From the NCBI GenBank assembly GCA_016859345.1, contig CM029111.1, forward strand, positions 12,589,714 through 12,653,713: 64,000 bases of DNA. The letters run 5' to 3'. The notes beneath the pieces were generated by a model. That model saw only the letters and a list, made by a program, of their open reading frames with translations. It did not search any database and was not told where the DNA came from. This stretch comes from Istiophorus platypterus. Lineage: Eukaryota > Chordata > Actinopteri > Istiophoriformes > Istiophoridae. Made by a program: the position numbers and the translations under genes. Shown here in pieces: positions 30,001 through 45,000 of the stretch. The stretch's first letter is position 1. Each line of letters starts with the position of its first letter.

Positions 30001-33000
30001 AGGCCCAACTTTTGTTGGAGAGTCCAGTATACGTTCTCATCCTGCCTCCCAGGAACGTCGGACTAAAAACCCTGCAGATGTTCTAGTGACACTTGATGAC
30101 TGTGTGAAAACCATTAATTGTCTGACTCAGGGTTAGATTTAATAAGACTCACAGCCCATGTAGCTTTGCCATTGGCCCTGTGAGGCTGTTCTCAGACACA
30201 GAGGTGCTTTGAGCTAAATTCTAACATTTGCATGCTAACATGCTTATCATGACAATGGAGAGCTGAAATGAAACCGGAACTTCAAGTTCCGTCCCAGAAG
30301 TAATAAAATCTCATTGAGATTATAATTTCAGACTTGGAGCGTAGCCTTGACAAACAGTATGTCACAATTCAGCTGTAACTCTCATACTGATTATACAGTA
30401 TTTCTGCTGTTAGCAGCCATTGCCGAATATCGTTTTTCCATAAGCGCTTGACCACCGCGAGCAGCTGTGGCTCAGGAGGCAGAGTTCGAGTTCGATCCCC
30501 GGCTCCTCCCGTCTGCATGTTGAAGTGTCCTTGGGCAAAGACACCAAAACCTGCGCCGTGGGAATGTGCGAGAGTGCGATGTATGTAATTGGTTTTAATG
30601 GGGCATGTGGTGCAAAGTGCGTTGACTGGGCGACGAGACTAGAAAAGCGCTGTATAAGGGCAGTCAATTTACCATTTAACATCACAAGTGAAAACACCAC
30701 AGCTCAACAAAAGAGGAGAGTACGAGGGTGAGTAGACTGCAAGGTGTAAGCTAAGAGGCAACTAAATGTATTTGTTATAAGAACTGGATAACAGACTCAA
30801 ACATGGCGACCCCTCACTTGAATGAATCTTTCTCACCAAGGGTTTTTTGGCATCTGGGTTCGCTTCGTGTTGTGTGGCTCACTTCATGCACTCGCTTTTC
30901 TAGGCTCTCAGAAAGTTTAACAAATGCAAATGTTTTATCGATTCAAAATTCAGAATACAAAGAGTAATAATTGACCTCATTTGCAGTTGGAGGTGTCCTG
31001 ACAACGGTTTTACTGATGCCTGTTTTATAATGGTGGTCTAATAGTGAAATTGCTATTTGGGCAACAGGGGATTTTTAATTGCAGTATCGAGAGTGACCAC
31101 TATGACAAAGTGACGGCAAGGATGAGCGGCAGCACCGTGTCCAGCTCTCTCTCAACAGATGTTTTTAGACGGCGGCAATTACAGCTAAAAAGGTGGAAAA
31201 CCAACATCAGAATACAGTGTTGGAATATATTATGACTATGGATGAAACCAAGTTACGATGACTTAAGTACCCAACTGATGCCAGATTTTCTTAGAACATG
31301 GAAAGTAAATCCCAGGAACAGGCTATTCAAAAAGAGACAGATGAGAGAAATGCTAAATGAGAGATTTCATGACTTTATAGAACTATGGGGATAGAGGTTA
31401 CCCCGGAGGTAACGTCAAGACTTGGCCTTCCAGGGTTAAAACATGTATAAAGTATACCATGTTCACCATTTAAGTTTAGCATGTTAGCATGCTAACAAGG
31501 TTCAGGGATGACCAGCATTATCCAAATTCAACCCAAAACATCACCAAATCAAAATGCTCCATTTCCCGGTCTGTAGAAAACAAAAGGGTCAATCCACCCA
31601 ACAGTTGTTGAGATGTTTCAGTCTGCCCCGGTGGTGTCCATCCCTGCAGCAACACCACCACTGGCGAGTGCTTGAGTCGGGGCTGGGCATAAAATGAGGC
31701 AACGCATACTCAGTGGAGATGTAACTGCTGCCGAAATCACGTGCTCATTATCCGTCTGATTCAAACGTTGAGCATCGACGCTGGGGTTTCCCAGCTTTTT
31801 CCAAACAGTGTTATTGTTCCTTTAAAGAATCGTCTGTGTGTCCGTGCAGTATTTTAGTTTTTGTGCAACCTTAAATGAGGAATACAGCACCAAGGACAGT
31901 TGTGTGGTTCATTCCTTTCTTAGTTTCCTACAAAGCCATTTAGTGATGCAGGAGCTCCCCGAGCCCTCTATTGATTTGTATTATGTGCGAACAATATGAA
32001 TTCACCTGAGGAGGAGTATGGGTCCTTTCTCCTCACAGTCTGTCTTCCAGGATAAGAGCCAAAGAGGCCGCGTGAGGAAGCGTTTTTCAATAGTGGAAGT
32101 ATTAATCAAAACAAAATATCTGTCTTATTGTCAGGTTTCTTTGTACCAAGTCTCCGTGGTAATTAATATTCATTATGACAGAAACTCAAAGAATCCCTCA
32201 TTTCATCTTGTTATTAATGCTTCCATCTGGAGCATCAGCTCACTTTATCTTTCTAGCCTGCCAGGTTGTCAGATCTCGCATTTTTACTTTGAATCGCACA
32301 CTAACACACACTCTTGGGCTCACACAATCACACCTTTCAAAAATGCCCGAGGTCGGAAACGGCAATCGCGATTCAAATATTAAAAGCGTAAAACATCAGC
32401 TGCAAGTTTAAGCTATATAGCTGTGACAGTTTTTTTAAAATGAAGAAATATACCTATATTTATGTTTAGTGCAGGGAAAACTGTTACTTACTTATGTTTT
32501 CTCATGTTTTCACCCAAATTTGCATCCAAGACAGTTCAATGCTGTTATTGCTTCTGGCAGTTTTTAAGTACAAAAGCGCAGCACTAGAAATTCAGCTGGT
32601 AGCATCTGCCATGTTGTGATACATAATAACATCAGTGAAATTCTACATGATGACAGAGAGCAGCTTGCAGCTTTAAAACAAACAAAACGGGCTCTATGTT
32701 TGGTGGAGCAATGTCACCTAAACCGGTGACATTATGTAAGTAACTCTGCAAAACCAGTTCCCTCAGTTTCCTTCCAACCGATCTAAGACAGCTGGAAAAA
32801 AAAGCTGCAGTACAACGGCATCTTTGTGAGAAATATTTCCTTATAACTTTTAATTTCCGTAGAAAGGCACAGTTATAGCACAAGCAAACAATTCACTAAC
32901 AATGGATTACAGCTTTAAAAAACATACAACTTTAACATTTAACAGCCAGTACAAACTGTTTGCCTACAGTGAGAAACCCTGTGTACCAAGATCCAGAAAT

Positions 33001-36000
33001 TAACTGGAACACTATGAAAAAAATAATGAATGCTAATGTCAAATGAACACATAAGTCATCCGTTTTCCCACTGCCTTTGGCGCGAGCACCACAAAATGGA
33101 ATAAATGTAATAAGAATTAAGAAATCTGGGCCCACGAACTACAGTCTTCCATGTCTGGCAAAGCATTGTTTAAAATTTCCACCCATAAATAAGATTCTCT
33201 CTGAAGAATAGAGAGATGAAATCCAATAAGATCCGGCGGCCCCTTGTCCGTTACACGCCTCATGGAATCAACTGTCCATTATTAGTCTTCACCTTTTGTT
33301 ATTATTTTCCATCGCAACCAGTATTGTCATATACTACATACTGAGCAGAAGGAGAGGGTGCGTGGGTGTGTCGAGGGTATTTGTGTTTGTATTTTTTTTA
33401 TATTTTTTTTTATTTTTGTGTACGTGTTTATTTACGTTGGATCTATCTGTTGTTTTATCTTGCTATTGTTGTTCTCAAATGAAAACATAGACCGAGTTTT
33501 CATGTCCTACATCTTGAAACCCTTATCTAATAAAACATACTTGACATAAAAAAAATTAAAAAAAAATAGATAAAAAATCAAAAAATCAACCCATAAAAGT
33601 GGACACATGGACAACAAAAGCTAAACATACTCGTCTTTTTGGAAACGCAAGCCGCCTTTTCTGTGGAAATAAACATGTCAGAATCAATACATCCTTCGGT
33701 TAAGTCCAGAGGACGCTCCCCTGAAAGCTTTAGAAAAAAAAAAAAAAAAGACACATTTTCAGTAATGCCTTCCTGGTAATTGACTCATGCCCAAGATGAA
33801 AAGATTGTGTTTTTCATTGAGAGTTTCTTTGATTCCTTTGTGCTGAGGAATCACAGTTGTAGTGAACAAGTTAAGGCAGCAGAGGATGAAGCCGGCGCTT
33901 CAAGACAAGGATGAATAAACAAAGTCAAAACAACAAAACCAAAGAAGAAAGAGACGTTGGGCAATGCTCAGATGTTTAAACAATTTCCCCCTGGGGAATG
34001 TGTCATGTTGAATATTGCTGCTGCTGTACTTCTCCTCTGGTTCATGCACTTGTGAGCATATTAAAGCCACAAATAGCTCAAGTCTATGTTTAAACCCACT
34101 GACATTCTTGAAATATTGAATTCAATGATTTTGTTGGATGAGATCAAGTCGAACAATAAAGACGCATGTTTTCTCCCCCCCTGAAACCGATTTACTTTAT
34201 GTTCTATTGTATGCTCAATAAAACTTTGAACTTTGCCATGTGTCAAAAGTCCCTCAATGAACTGTTGCATGTTCTTGACTGAGCAAAGCAAACTTTTTAT
34301 TTTCGGAGAGTGGAGGTGGGAGGGTTGCGGGCCTAGGTGGGCATATAAACGGAATTTATTAAAATTGTATTAAATTTGCTGGATAAAACATCCTTATATC
34401 CTCATAGGTGGGGATTAGGAAAGTTACTCTGAAAAGCCATTAGTCCATTTATTCCAGAGCAGTCCCCACATGTAAGTCAGGGCTGTGGGCTAATGGCCGC
34501 TGGCTGTGGAGGTGAGACCCTGTCAGAGGTGCTTTCCTCCCTGATTTATGGGAAGGCCCTGGGATAAGCAGTGTATTTAGCCGGGCAAGCTCGAGGGGGT
34601 GTTAGCAGGAATATGACTCAGAGGGGAGAGCGTGAGTGTGTGGGAGAATTGTAGGGCTGAAGGTGTGTAGTTCAAACATAGGGTAATGTTTGCTTTGAGT
34701 GTTGAGACCCTCGCTGTTTGCTTTGCCCACCCCCCCCCCCCCCACCCCCTTCCCTCTCTCCAACCCATCACCTTTCCTTCAGATACAGAAATAGACTGAG
34801 TGGAGCTGGGACACCCATAGGTGTAGCTTTACTCGCACCGCCTGTGGCCAACTCCAAAATAATAGTCAAAAATGTGGACCAAGTGCTGCATTCAGTCAGA
34901 GAGAGCAATAAAATATTGAGCAGTGTTTTCCTGACAGAATGACTGCGACATTTGTACATTCGCGGTTACGCATTAGAGACACAACATTCTTTCTTGACAA
35001 AGGCATTTTCAGAAGAAATCCGTCATTTTCATGAGCCCCTTGCGGCAGAGGAGGAAGGGTGCTGGGTTCAATTCCATAAAATAGGTGTTCTTGGGAACAC
35101 AGTGTTTGTCATACTATGTATAATTACAAAGGAACAAGTATTGTAATTATCCATCTTAGAACCACAGTTACACTATACTTAGGGTTGCGGTGGAGCAGGA
35201 TGGGGTTAGGGTCAGGATAATTACTTTAGGTACAGAGCGGTAGTCTTAATGGCTATACTGTATGAATGTAGACAGTAACATCTCTTTTATCTATTTGTTG
35301 TAAATGATCCATATGATGTTTAACTGAAACAAGTTCCGTTTGTTGTAAAGTAAAGCATCAGGTCTGGAAACACAACTCCTCTGTTAAAGATTCCCTCCAG
35401 ACATGTTTTGAGACAAATTAAAAATACTCTTCATTGGATCTGTATTTTTCCCATGCCCCGTTAAAAATGCTTAAAAACCACTTTTACTCCGCCTCCCTTA
35501 TGGAAAAATCCAGAATCTATGAACATGCAAACATTGATTTCAAAAGTTCATCTACGAGAATCAATGCTTCCAACTTCACTGAAAAGTCAATTCTCACTTT
35601 AGGTGCACTGGGGGCTTCAAGTTTCCACCTCACAATTGTGTAAATTGAATATCGAACCACAATCCATACTTGTGATGCCACAAAAATCATACTTGTGTGT
35701 ACACACTGCAAACTCAGGCTTCAGGTGCGCGCAGAGAAACTTTCCCCCTTCGGCAGATGAATGTGAAAAAAGCCTCCTAGTGCGGAACTTTGCACATCTA
35801 CATCATTCTGCACAGTGAAGCTCAAACGGCCAAGAGAAGCAACAATAAGCAAAACACATTTCTGCGTCGAGGGGGAAAATTGGCACATTTATACCAGTAA
35901 TGTACAGACATACAGCTGTATTGATGCTACGTGTGCTTGAATCAAAAACAAAACTGAAACAGTTTCTTTTATAAGCAGTATGGTATATATAAAACACATC

Positions 36001-39000
36001 ATATTGAATCTGGCCTACTGAACATGTAAATATCCAATGCTTTTTAAAGAGCACGGTTGTATAACATGATGTGAGTCTTTCCTTTAATCTGGGGGCCTGA
36101 GAGGAAGTGAGGACGAGGTTGTGGAGAGGACAGGAACTATGGCTGGTTGTCGCAACATTATCACAGCACACTGTGAAGATGTCGTGGATTTTCAAGTTAC
36201 GCAGCGCGTGAGACGAGCCCACCAATCCCCCCCCCCCCCCAAAAAAAAAAAAAAAGTGGTTTTGATGAAATGCGGACGTCAATATTAACACAAAATTTAG
36301 CCTCTCACCCCCGCCTCCCGCCCAGATCCCCCTCCGTTAATGAAGGGACACACTGTTGGCTGTCCAGCAGGGCTCTAAAAAGTTGTGAATAAAAATATCA
36401 ACTGCTTCCATTCGGGATATTTACACTCATCCTTCACACACTCTAAATGTTTAGGAATCATGACCACTGACTGATCCTGTGCTTTCAAAAACTGTGATCA
36501 CAACTTCAAAACCCTGGGTCCCTCCCTACCTATGTCCACCAACCATGAAGCCTCAGATTAATCTGAGGGCGACGGGAAAATGAACAGGAACATGCAGGCT
36601 GAGCTTCAAGGGAGCAACATTATGCTAACATGCCGAAAGACATTAACTGTGCCAAATCTAAGCCTTTACCTTGTTTGTACCTACCCGTGCTTTCCTTTTT
36701 GTTACTTATGTCTACTCTTTGTCTATTTTATGTCCACTAGTTGTATGAAACACTGACAGCAGAGACTTAATTTGGTTGTGTTCTAATAGTAGTTAAAGGT
36801 GCCCTCTGCCAATTTCACACATGGAGTTCAGGCCTGTCACTAGGATTATTACTCAGTCTGTCAAAACCACTGTAAAACATCCTGGAGGAAAAAGTTAACC
36901 CTGATGATGTCATAGTGATGTAATAGGGGTTATCTTGGCTCGGACTGGAGAGATATTCAACAGAAAGCCTGCGTTACAAACAGGACCTCTGGGGTCTGAA
37001 AGAAGTAGTCGTTTAGGAAGCAGGGAGGGTCGAACGAAAGATGCTATTAAAAAGCATCATGGGAGTTGTAGGAATTAGTATTTATGAAATTGGAGTCCCC
37101 CAGCTTTGTAAAAAATTCAATAATAAATAGCTGGAATATTAAAACCCTTTCTTTCTCCTTAATTTTTCTAAATTAATCATTCAATCTGTTACAAATCAGT
37201 GAAAAAACACCTCTGTGAGGATTAAAATATATTATCGAATATAGATATTTATTATTTGCCTTTTTTAATTCCCAGCCAATCAAAAATTGAAAATATAGAG
37301 GCAAACAGTGATCCCTTATTATTTACTTTGTTTTGTAAAACTACCAAAATTTTACTCAGCTCCTTTAATCCAGAATAATAATGTACTAGTTCTTTTTATT
37401 TTTATTCTACAATTGTCTGCTTCTGTGTTAGGCAAACACTGTTACATAAAGAATGTGTGTTTGAGATTTCCTTATTAGTTTCTGCCAACACACACACACA
37501 CACGCACACACAGACACGGTCTTTGTATCTACATCTTCAATCTGTTGACACCGAGCCTTTTATAGTGTGTGTGTGTGCGCTTCCCGACAACACGGACAAT
37601 GACAGAGATGAGCCTGGAGATGGCCAAGTAGAAAGCAAGCGGACTCACCTTGCGTCATTTATAAAACATCTCCAGAGGTAGCTCAGGCTCAAGCTGTGTG
37701 AATAAATAATGGCCATCTCTCTGGGATTTTGATCAGAGACCAAGCATCTGGTGCAGTGCCTTTCCTTTAGCATGTGTGGCCCTAATAGACTATGACTCAC
37801 AGACCTCCGGACCACCTCCAGAAGGAAAACACTTATTACAGTAATTAAGTGAATCATAGAGTAATACTAAGAGAGCACAGAGGGAGCCTGACATGACACA
37901 CTCTAAGTGTCTGAGGTCTAATACATACCACACTGAATAATTGAGCATAACTTGTAGCCGTTTCCCATTAGGGTCCAAAGCGACAAGAAATTCATCTGCA
38001 CCTTTCAAGGGATTTTTCAGCCGTCTTGGCATGTGTCCTTCACTGTTAATGGCTTCTTGGCCTCATGCAGCATATTTTATATGTGGGAAGGGTGGCACTT
38101 AGTCTAGCTGTATACCTTATATTTATACAACCAGAGCTAACTGACATGACACTCTCCCCTCTGCACACAGCAATTACATTCACTGGCGGTTGCTTTAGCC
38201 AGATACAGTACCAACTATAAAGATGGCAACATAGCAATTACAGCACAAGTGTGATATTTTTAGATGTTTCCTGTCAAACTGAGGTATAAAGTGAATGGTT
38301 CTCTGTGTAAGCTGTGAAGCAGGCATTACCTACTAAAGCTCAGAAATGTGAAGTTCAGTGGGCTGGAACTGACTGGATATATGCCTCATTTAAATGCTGA
38401 GAGACAGCACAATCACCTCATGCAAACATTTCACTTAGACGGACACATCAAGAGTTTAATGGCCTCTCAATCATTGTTTGTGCTGTATTTCAACCAGACT
38501 GTGTAAGGGGACACCACAGCAGAAAACGTTAAGATCTAAAGAAGTTTTACCTCCACAAGAGGAGGCAAAAATGCAATTGGCTAACAAGGGGCAGTTGATC
38601 TTCCAAAGTAAAACAAAATTACCTAATTTGTAATTGATTGTGTCAGGCAACCTGTGCTTAGCCAAAAGATTTATAAATATTTTTACAGCAGACACCGTGA
38701 GATGGAATGACAAGAGCGAATCAGCAGCCAACTGCTGGGTGTAGGGCTGCAACAGAGCATTATTTTCATTATTAAGTAATATATCTATCATTTTCTCAGT
38801 GGACTGTTTTGTCTATGAAATATCCCAAAATAATTGTGAAAAATAGCAATTATACTTTGCAAAATGTCCTGTCTCCAACCAACAGAGAAAAAGGCGAGAA
38901 ACTGACAAGTATCATCATGACAAAGAAAAGCATCAAATCCTCACATGCAAAAAAGGTTGAACCAGCAAAAGCTTAGCAATTTTTCTTTAAAAAAATGGTG

Positions 39001-42000
39001 ATACGTGGTTGTTGTTTCAGATACGACATTATGATTAGGATTTATTATTATGATTATTATTATGATTATTATTATGATTATTATTATGATTATATGGTTA
39101 TATCATTATGATTATGATGATGATTGTCATTATTATAATTAGTAATACTAAAAACTACAATAAATGTTGTGCTGTCGGAGTGGACAGTGGTTTCTGTCAG
39201 TCTACCTGCTGCAAATTTTCCCCAAAGACTTGGTTGTGTATCATCGCCTGAATTAAACGCTAGATTCAAAGTGTACCCTGCAGTTAATCCGCGCATCATC
39301 AAGTCATGTCTGAAAACTCTAAATAGGCTTATATAATTACAAAAATCTAATTAGGTTGACATTTTTTAAATAAAAAAAGTTAAAAAGGCTCGGGGAAATG
39401 TTCTTACTCTCACTTTTCCACCAACGGATAGATTAATCATTATTCAGCACTATAAGCTATTACAGCCTGCAATAAATATATACGCATCTGGAGTTCACCA
39501 GAGGTGATTAAACACTGCACAGGGTCATATGGTGTTTTCCCCATGGCTCTGTCCATTGAGGAAGTCTCAGATTCATCAGTGAAGTCATCCCTCTTTCTAA
39601 CCAGAGTGCATTCGCCAGAGCCCACCATATAAATAACTAGACTTCTTTTTCATCTAGATTCCTTGATGTATTGGGTTGGATTTTTCCATTAGTAAGCAGA
39701 ATAAGAGCATTTCCTTTCACTTCAAGCAGTCTCTAAAGCTGGCGCTCACCATCAGGAATGTAAACACACACAGTCTGTAAACAAGGCTCTCTCTGACCCC
39801 CAACCCCCCTCCAACAAGGCTGACCATCACAGACCAGCCTAATGATGTCCCTCGCTGACCCCCCAAATCCCCCCCGAACTCTCAAAGAGAGACGCAGCCC
39901 ATTATTCAGCAAAGAGGTCACAGGAGAGAGCGGGGAAGAGGACGAAAGAGGGGAAATGATGGTGTAGAGTCAGTCATGTGCCTAAGAAAGCATCGACTTA
40001 GATGACAATCCCACCAATACAGTATCCCCTCCTGAATCTCCAATCAGCGAGTAATGGAACAGAACAACAAATGTTGGCTCTGCGGTGGGGGGTTAGAGGA
40101 TTAATGATCTAAGAGCCACGGCAGCTGGCTGAGGGACAGCACTGAGGGTCCTCAGTGAGCCATCAGCACTTGTGAAGGGGGCTCTAGAGGTGAGTCTAAG
40201 ACTGCGGGGTCACAGTTCCATCGACACCGACTCCATCCTCCCCCGAAACCAACAGGGATGTTGTCAGCGCAGCGCCGCATCTGCACAGAAAACAAAGGCC
40301 ACTGACAGGGCGAGAGGCAAAGAGAAGGAGGAGATGGGAGCAGGAGAGAGAGTTTTCTAATTTTAACCACAATGCCACAGTTGAGAGAAGCATCACAGGC
40401 CTCATTTGGAACATATTGTTCAAATTAAAGCCTTGATAAATAAACATGCTCGATACGAGATCTGCACTCCTTTCTCCTGAGTGCGAGGGATTGAATGTTC
40501 TTTACCACAGGACACATGGTGCAGCATACAAAGCAGTTTTCCTGGTTTTCTCAGGGAAGTTTGGGTGATTTAAAAATATGTTTTTTCTATCCTCTGTTGC
40601 ACCTGAAATCTACAGCTTTTTCAGCCCTGCAACCATACTAAACGAGGTGACAAATAGTGGTCACAAGAGGCTGGCTAGCTGCTGATAAACTGATTTTCTG
40701 CTTAAGGGAGGGAGAAAAGGTACAATGACAGAGGGATCTCACCAGCTGATAGGGTCCCCTGGGGAGTAATGGGGACTCTGCAGTGTCCACCGGTTAAGGT
40801 TTTGTTTGCCTGTGACCTAACATTTGCGGGGGCTTTCAAATTCTGTCAGCCGGAGTAATGGTTCAAATTCAGCATATGCAGGCAGATGATGAAGGAAAAG
40901 CAGAGATCATGATTATCCTATGGCCCCAAACACACACTTGTATACCTACAGCATACTGAACAACCAACCTTTTCCAAGAGACTTGAAAAGTGTAATTCTT
41001 TGGGAAAATGCACTTATTCACTGCCTATCAGAGAGTTGGATGAGAAGATCGATACAATTCCCACATCTGTCCGTCTAATGTGAAGCTACAGACAGCAACT
41101 GGTTAGCTTAGCTTAGCATGGACAGTAAGCTTAGGACTGTTTCTTGGCCAGGAGCTGGAGCAGAGCTACTGTCCAAAAAAATAATCCCACACATAAACCA
41201 CCTAAAACCAAAAAGTGTCCCTTTTACGTTTTTTACATGTTCTTTGTATGGATTCAACAACCAAGTTATAACGTATCAATTATTGTGCTTTAGAGATGCT
41301 GGTAGGTGAATAATTTGCTAGCTGTTTCCCCCTGTTTTCAGTTTTGATGCTAAGCTAAGCTAACCAGGTGATGGCTGTAGCCTCATATTTACGAGAGCAA
41401 CATCGAACTTCTCATATAACTCAATAAATAAATAAATGAATAAATAAAATGTGCATATCCCAAAATGTCCAACTATTCCCTTAACAGCTGAGTGCCTTTA
41501 AGCCATTTGGAACAATTTAAGATGATTGAATAGTGTGTTCTGCTCCATCTCTACTTACATAACAGCACATATTAAGTAAACAGGGATGGGACAACAGCTG
41601 TGGTAATTAATGAGGTCACCTGTTTCTGATGTAACTTGGGTATATGCCACAGCTTCACTTATATTGTTTTGTTTGTAAAGGATAACACTGATCGCCGAGA
41701 TTTCATGTCATATTTAATATCCTAAATCTTTGCTAGTTTCAAGCCAAGACATTGCTTTTTTCCCTTTTGGAATTTCATTGTTTGCAGGATGTTAAATCTG
41801 ATAGAGCACTTTGTCGATATGGACACTTTTCTACCATCATGCAGAAAATAGAGTCAGAGGTGAAATCCTTACCAGCACCTCTTAAACTCACACAGCAACT
41901 TTTTATAGCTTGTTGTTTAATCTGTACAAAAGCAAAAGTGTAAAAAACGACAGTTCAAAGTGTTGGGTTGTTGTTTCAGACTTTTTCTTGGCTTTGAGCT

Positions 42001-45000
42001 GTTGCCAGGCAACTATTGGAGACCCAGGGAAATTATTCATTGGATTAAACAAACAAAATATAATACGTTAATCAGTGAGCTCTAGTGTTACTGGTAGGCG
42101 GATTCTTGGACCTTTTGACGGAGCCAGGTTCGCCGTTTCCCCCCGGTTCCTGTCTTTGTGCTAAGCTAAACAGACAAAAGGGGGTTCAATCTCATCTAAC
42201 TATTAAAAACAGAAAGTGAATAAATACATTTATTTCCCCGACATCTTGAGCTACTCCTTCACATTAATGCTAGAAACCTTTTTATGTGATCCTAATGAGT
42301 TCTTAATTTCCTAAATGGAAATATGGCAATAAAATCTTTTCCTGTATAATGCAACAGAGAACGCTGATAACTTCTTATTTTCATAACAAAGAAAGACATT
42401 CTAACAGTCCCTTTAAAAATTACCAGGGGGAATAGATTGTTTAAATGTTAATCATTTAGGAAGTACACTTATTGAAATTCTTGTTTTTGAGGCCTTTAGA
42501 GGGGAAGTCAGGTTTTTTTAAGGCCAGAATCTTTGACACTCTGTTGCAGAGAGGAAAATGTCTTGGTTATACATTCCAGCGGCCAGGATGAAAGTGAGCA
42601 ACTGTCCAGAACGAAGGCCCACTGAATCGCCTTGGGTCATAGCTTGTGCCAGACAGTTTCGACTTTACATGTGCCTGTAAACATGGTGCTCAGTCCTGCT
42701 CGAGCCTGCCTGCCCTAAGACTGAACTGAAGTGTTTGTGTAACGCTGCAGCTTGGCCTCACTGAAGCCGTGGAATTAGCAAAAACTAGGCACAATAAGCC
42801 ACAACCGTCCTGTTTTAAAAAGGACACTCCATCTATAATGGAGCCCCATTTCGGGAAGTGAAAGAAACTCCTGTCTGCTAAGTGCAATCATTAATATCCA
42901 GTCTAGGATCACTCATCGCAGTCATCCACATTCACTTGTCCTCACTACACACCCACAAGATCAAAGACGCTTTTTCGTGATTCATACTGCATTGCCCTTG
43001 GACAGAATTGTTATCAAGTGTTTTCACCACTCGAGTAATGCCAAGATAATAATCTCTCTGCTCTCTCGGCTGCTCTGTAACAACATGTACAGTGGTACTG
43101 GAGCACCACTTGTCAAGCAGATGCTCTCTGAGTGTGGCTGCTGAGTGGTAAAGTGAAGCCGGATTGATTCCCTCCACCCACTCGTCAGCGAGTGACCGTG
43201 TGCTACCCCGAGGCTCCACCTGCCTCAGACACGCCGATCGCAACGAAACCACAAATGTACGACGCACGCACCCTGTAGCGGAGAGGGGAAGACAGACGGA
43301 CAAAGACTCGACCCTCGTCACGGGATAAGAGGAATGTTTGGGAAAGGAAAAGGCGTTTGCAAGTTAGGATCTCATGCACTCTGCATAGTGAGGAGTAGAT
43401 TGGAAAAAATTACATCATGTTAGCGGAGTCCGTGAGTGTCCATGAGAGTCCATGCCGCAATGTCCTGATCCACAATGTCCTCAACTTCTAAAAGTCACAG
43501 AGCAACCTGATGAGGACAGGAAAAAAAAAAAGTCTTTTCTCCCTGTTTGACCTGAATACATCTTCCATACGCCGGCTGTTAAAAATTACTTTGACAAAAA
43601 AATTGTGCTCCAGTACCTTGGCAGGCAAACGGGGACTTTTACTGCTGCTTGTTTTAAGGCACATCCAGTCTCTGAGGGGATAAGTGTAGCAGCTCGACAA
43701 ATGCCGCTGCAGGAGCCTGTCAGGACTCGGGGGGTAGGGGGGGGTGGAGGTTGGGGGGGGTTGCAGAAACAAAACAGCCCGAGAAACGAGAGCGAGATGA
43801 TGAAAGTGGTGTCAAAAAGTTAAGGCGAGATGACTGGCCGTTTTCATAGAAAATGGTGCCACACTCTCTCATCTTTTTTTCTTTCACCCCTCCTTCCTTC
43901 TGTTAAACAGCAAACACTCATAAGTTCAAGGCCAAAGGGATAGGCAGAAATAAAAGCCCCATTTAAATGGCTCTTTTATGTGGCTTTACATACAGTTTCA
44001 AAGAACTCTCCAATTACCATGGACACAGCCCATACACGCTCTCGTGGTCCAAATTATGCACACGCATACACTGACACTTGCATGCTTACACCGACCTACA
44101 GCATACCCTTCTATCAAGTAACAAAAGTGGGCCGGACGGGACTGGAGAAAGCGGCGAAGGGGGCAGAGGGGAGCTGCGCACATATTTTATGTTGCAAAAA
44201 TATAAATAGCACCTTGGCTGACAGAGAGCTTTTCTGACACAGTGGGTGTAAATGCAGTCATTGCTTACGGCCGACAGAGGGAAAAAAAAAGCACAGCTAC
44301 TTCATTAAGTGGAAAGGAAGCAAAGACAAAGCAAACAAAGCAAGAGTTGGGTGAAAAAAGGAAAAGGGTGAGTGGGTGTTGGGGGTGGGTTGAAGGGGGT
44401 GGCCGGGGAGAGCGGGGGGGGGGGTGTTCGTCCTTCCATCTTGCCCATAGTGGACTCAGGCAGCATCTCTAGGTAAGCCTCCCTGTCACTTGGACCTCAT
44501 ATTGCCAAGGCCGCTCGGTTCCCACAGTGTGCCCGGGCCTGGATCTGGCCTTCCTCCCCGCTCGGGCAGCCCCGCGTCTTTAGACCCCCAGGCCCCGGAG
44601 CAGAGGTTACACCAACACAGCCAGCCACAGCAGCATGTCAGGCCCACACCAACCGTTGCCTTGGTGCCGCTGCATTAGCGGGGAGCTCCTGACTCTGTTC
44701 GAGGGGAAAGTGATTTGCCATGACGTCTATGGCTCCTCTCTTTCCTTTCCTTCTCTTTGACTTGCTTGTCGCTGCTCGCTCACTGAGAAACCTCCTGTCT
44801 CACTGTCTGTCTCGTCTGCACCCTTAATCTCTCCTGTTTCCCTCGTCTCATTTTTCCCGTCTTTGTCATTCTCTCCACCACATCCTCAAATCTTCCCTCC
44901 CTCATTCCACTGCTCTTTCACTTCTTTTTTTTTTCCCCTAGCGTAATGACTGATGCCTGAAACGCAGTGCCATGATTAGACTGACATTGATGAAAGACAA

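Noticed and set aside
29688..30086. 132-codon plus-strand frame near a SINE
   Set aside because: Looked at as a possible transposon remnant, but no reverse transcriptase, integrase or transposase motif is visible.
42932..43321. 129-codon open frame on the minus strand in scube3 intron 1
   Set aside because: No recognisable domain or homology I can name, and no suitable flanking splice sites. Chance.
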